A DNA stretch of 64,000 nt. Source: Microcella alkaliphila (lineage in GTDB: Bacteria; Actinomycetota; Actinomycetes; Actinomycetales; Microbacteriaceae). Every line of letters begins with the position of its first letter. The stretch's first letter is position 1. The stretch is from contig NZ_AP017315.1 of the NCBI RefSeq assembly GCF_002355395.1, positions 620,001 through 684,000 of the forward strand. The letters are read 5' to 3'. Position numbers and translations under genes: made by a program. The notes under the pieces are model-generated. The model was given only the letters and a program-made list of their open reading frames with translations, was not told where the DNA came from and did no database searches. Below, piece after piece: positions 62,070-64,000 of this stretch.

Positions 62070-62121
62070 GCTTTAGCGTTTATAGCCTCGACCCGATGAC
62101 GCTCGAAGGAGTTTGCCGACA

Positions 62122-63198
62122 ATGCCCGCAACGGACACGACGGCCCCGGCCACCACCCCCGACGCTCCTTCGAGCGAGACAGCGGGGGTCGAACTGCGCG
62201 GGGTCTCGAAGCACTTTGGCGACATGGTGGCCGTGCGTGAACTCGACCTGACGGTCGCGCCGGGCGAATTCTTTTCGATGCTCGGGCCCTCGGGATCGGG
62301 CAAGACCACAGTGCTGCGCATGATCGCGGGCTTTGAAGACGTCACCTCGGGCCAGATCCTGCTCGACGGGCAGGACGTCACGGCCGCGGCCCCCTTCGAC
62401 CGCACCGTCAACACGGTCTTCCAGGACTATGCGCTCTTCCCGCACATGACGATCGCGGAAAACGTCGCCTACGGCCTCAAGGTGCGCAAGACCCCGAAGG
62501 CTGAGATCACCGCACGCGTCGGAGAGTCGCTCGAGCAGGTGCGCCTCAGCCACGTCGCCGACCGACTGCCCCACCAGTTGTCGGGCGGTCAGCGTCAGCG
62601 CATCGCGCTCGCCCGCGCGCTCATCCTGCGCCCCCGGGTCCTGCTGCTCGACGAGCCGCTCGGTGCCCTCGACAAGCAGCTACGCGAACAGATGCAAATC
62701 GAGCTCAAGCAGATTCAGCGCGAGGTCGGCATCACATTCGTGTTCGTGACGCACGACCAAGAGGAGGCGCTCACCCTCAGCGACCGCATCGCGGTCTTCA
62801 ACGAGGGTCGTGTCGAGCAGGTCGGAACTCCGCGCGAGGTATACGAATACCCGCAGACGGCGTTCGTCGCCAGCTTCCTCGGCATCTCCAACCTGATTCC
62901 CGCAGACCTTGCGCGAGAACTCGCCGGCGCCGAGGGCGCGATCAGTGTGCGACCCGAGCGCGTCCGTCTCGCCGCGACCGACGCATCCATCTCCGCCGCC
63001 GAGACGAGCGTTGTCGGCACCATCACCGAGACCGTCTACACCGGCCCGGCGACGCGCTACATCGTCACCACCGACTACGGACTCACGATCGTCGCTGAAC
63101 GACACAACGATCACGCCCCCGACGACACGGCGCCGTTCCACCGCGGCGACCAGGTGCGAGCCGTCTGGTATCGCGAGCACGCGGCACTGGTTCCCTAA
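62122..63198 (+). CDS. potA: ABC transporter ATPase, PotA-like
   Basis: This 358-residue ATPase has Walker A MLGPSGSGKTTVLRMIAGFE, the signature LSGGQRQRIALARAL and Walker B VLLLDEPLGALD. The C-terminal TOBE-like domain is ISVRPERVRLAATDASISAA onward. It resembles PotA/FbpC-type polyamine or related importers. The ATG follows GAAGGAG. It is the first gene of the operon leading to the binding protein. Confidence 0.93.
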   Translation: MPATDTTAPATTPDAPSSETAGVELRGVSKHFGDMVAVRELDLTVAPGEFFSMLGPSGSGKTTVLRMIAGFEDVTSGQILLDGQDVTAAAPFDRTVNTVFQDYALFPHMTIAENVAYGLKVRKTPKAEITARVGESLEQVRLSHVADRLPHQLSGGQRQRIALARALILRPRVLLLDEPLGALDKQLREQMQIELKQIQREVGITFVFVTHDQEEALTLSDRIAVFNEGRVEQVGTPREVYEYPQTAFVASFLGISNLIPADLARELAGAEGAISVRPERVRLAATDASISAAETSVVGTITETVYTGPATRYIVTTDYGLTIVAERHNDHAPDDTAPFHRGDQVRAVWYREHAALVP

Positions 63199-63256
63199 CC
63201 CTCAGACCCTTCCCCGCCGAACCCGGCACCACCCCACACAGTAAGAAGGAGATGCA

Positions 63257-64000
63257 ATGAAGAAGAAGGTGCTCATCCCCGCCTTCGCCTCAGCGGCGCT
63301 GCTGGTGCTCGCGGGCTGTAGCAGCGACGGACAGTCCGGCGACGGCCTGTTCATCGATGTGCCCGACATTCCCATGGCTGAAGAGCTGGGCGAGCCGGAA
63401 AGCCAGCTCGACATTGTCGCGTGGTCGGGCTTCGTCGAGCCCGCGTGGGCCGACCAGTTCACCGAAGACACGGGGTGCGTTGTCAACCGTCGCGTCGCAG
63501 GCACAAGCGACGAGATGGTCACCCTCATGCGCACCGGTGAGTACGACCTCGTGTCGGCGTCCGGTGACGCGAGTCTGCGTCTCATCGCCGCCGGTGACGT
63601 CGCTCCCATCAACCTCGACCTCATCCCGAACTTCGGCGACGACATCGTGGAAGGCATGAAGGGTCAGATCTACGACACGATCAACGGCCAGAGCTACGGC
63701 GTCCCGATCGGCCGTGGCGCGAACATCCTGCAGTACAACAGCGAGGTGGTGACCGAGGCGCCCGAGAGCTGGTCGGTGGTGTGGGAGACGGACAGCCCCT
63801 ACGCCGGTCAGATCACGGCCTACGACGCTCCGATCTACATCGCTGATGCCGCGGTTTACCTGATGTATCACGAGCCGGAGCTCGGCATCACGAACCCCTA
63901 CGCGCTCGACCAGACCCAGCTCGACGCCGCGATCGAGCTGCTAAAGCAGCAGAACACGATCGTCGCCGAGTACTGGGCAGACCCCGTCGCGCAGATCACC
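63257..64000 (+). CDS. potD: PotD-like substrate-binding lipoprotein (partial)
   Basis: 248 residues are present before the window ends. Signal and lipobox LLVLAGC are followed by a PotD/PotF-type domain: QLDIVAWSGFVEPAWADQFT, EDTGCVVNRRVAGTSDEMVT, LMRTGEYDLVSASGDASLRL and the hinge YGVPIGRGANILQYNSEVVT. It would present polyamines or a similar amine to the PotA transporter. AAGAAGGAG precedes the ATG. The permease genes should follow. Confidence 0.93.
   Translation, partial: MKKKVLIPAFASAALLVLAGCSSDGQSGDGLFIDVPDIPMAEELGEPESQLDIVAWSGFVEPAWADQFTEDTGCVVNRRVAGTSDEMVTLMRTGEYDLVSASGDASLRLIAAGDVAPINLDLIPNFGDDIVEGMKGQIYDTINGQSYGVPIGRGANILQYNSEVVTEAPESWSVVWETDSPYAGQITAYDAPIYIADAAVYLMYHEPELGITNPYALDQTQLDAAIELLKQQNTIVAEYWADPVAQIT

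Overview
The window is a high-GC actinobacterial chromosome segment. Codon use is strongly GC3-biased, many genes start with GTG, IdeR-type iron boxes are present, and the gene repertoire is typical of Actinomycetota: DUF3263, DUF3027, DUF2530, an actinobacterial Tad locus, a WXG100 protein, and an XPB-like helicase beside its helicase-associated protein. I infer a member of the Micrococcales, most likely Microbacteriaceae; no rRNA gene is present to confirm this.

Layout. 1-2430: the end of a Tad/Flp pilus-type secretion locus (TadA ATPase, TadB/C membrane protein, DUF4244 pilin-like peptide, two TadE-like pseudopilins), tightly overlapped. 2584-8716: topA-tmk-holB and a lipoprotein serine hydrolase in an overlapping run. 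8789-12710: tRNA-Thr with a duplicated 3' end, a DMT-type permease, an FMN-dependent monooxygenase, msrB and a GNAT acetyltransferase. 12741-22531: an iron/heme region with HtaA, a heme-binding lipoprotein, heme oxygenase and three iron boxes, interleaved with a LytR_C protein, a cold-shock protein, a DUF3048 lipoprotein and CIRCE-controlled groL. 22600-32422: a WXG100 protein, a two-component system, XPB helicase and its partner, a second cold-shock-type gene, serC and a DtxR/IdeR regulator that probably reads the iron boxes. 32458-36183: NlpC/P60 hydrolase behind a structured leader, a candidate small RNA or small ORF, HNH endonuclease, esterase and SDR. The longest stretches without a gene are about 200 bases (the NlpC/P60 leader and the 59311-59519 divergent region).

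36297-47400 is an accessory island beginning at tRNA-Arg(CCT). It holds four complete insertion sequences (two IS256-family, one IS1380-family, one IS21-family), each with its target duplication still readable, plus lower-GC remnants. One unknown gene is interrupted three times and can be rebuilt in frame. A cysteine-containing, probably exported protein is interrupted by the first IS256 and stands at the head of a small set of membrane proteins and a 40-residue Cys-rich peptide. A truncated glycosyltransferase and a recombinase-type C-terminal HTH fragment mark the edges.

47415-64000 returns to ordinary chromosome: a DUF1801 protein, a VapBC toxin-antitoxin pair, an SdhA/aspartate-oxidase-like flavoprotein, a deletion scar of LacI and serine-hydrolase remnants, a DksA-like protein, the oleA-oleBC-oleD long-chain olefin pathway, PadR with a UbiB-like kinase, an amino-acid dehydrogenase, a Cache-domain protein with a FadR-type regulator, and the start of a PotA/PotD-like ABC transporter. 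Many single genes show a TANNNT box 6-8 bases before the start codon, suggesting leaderless transcription.
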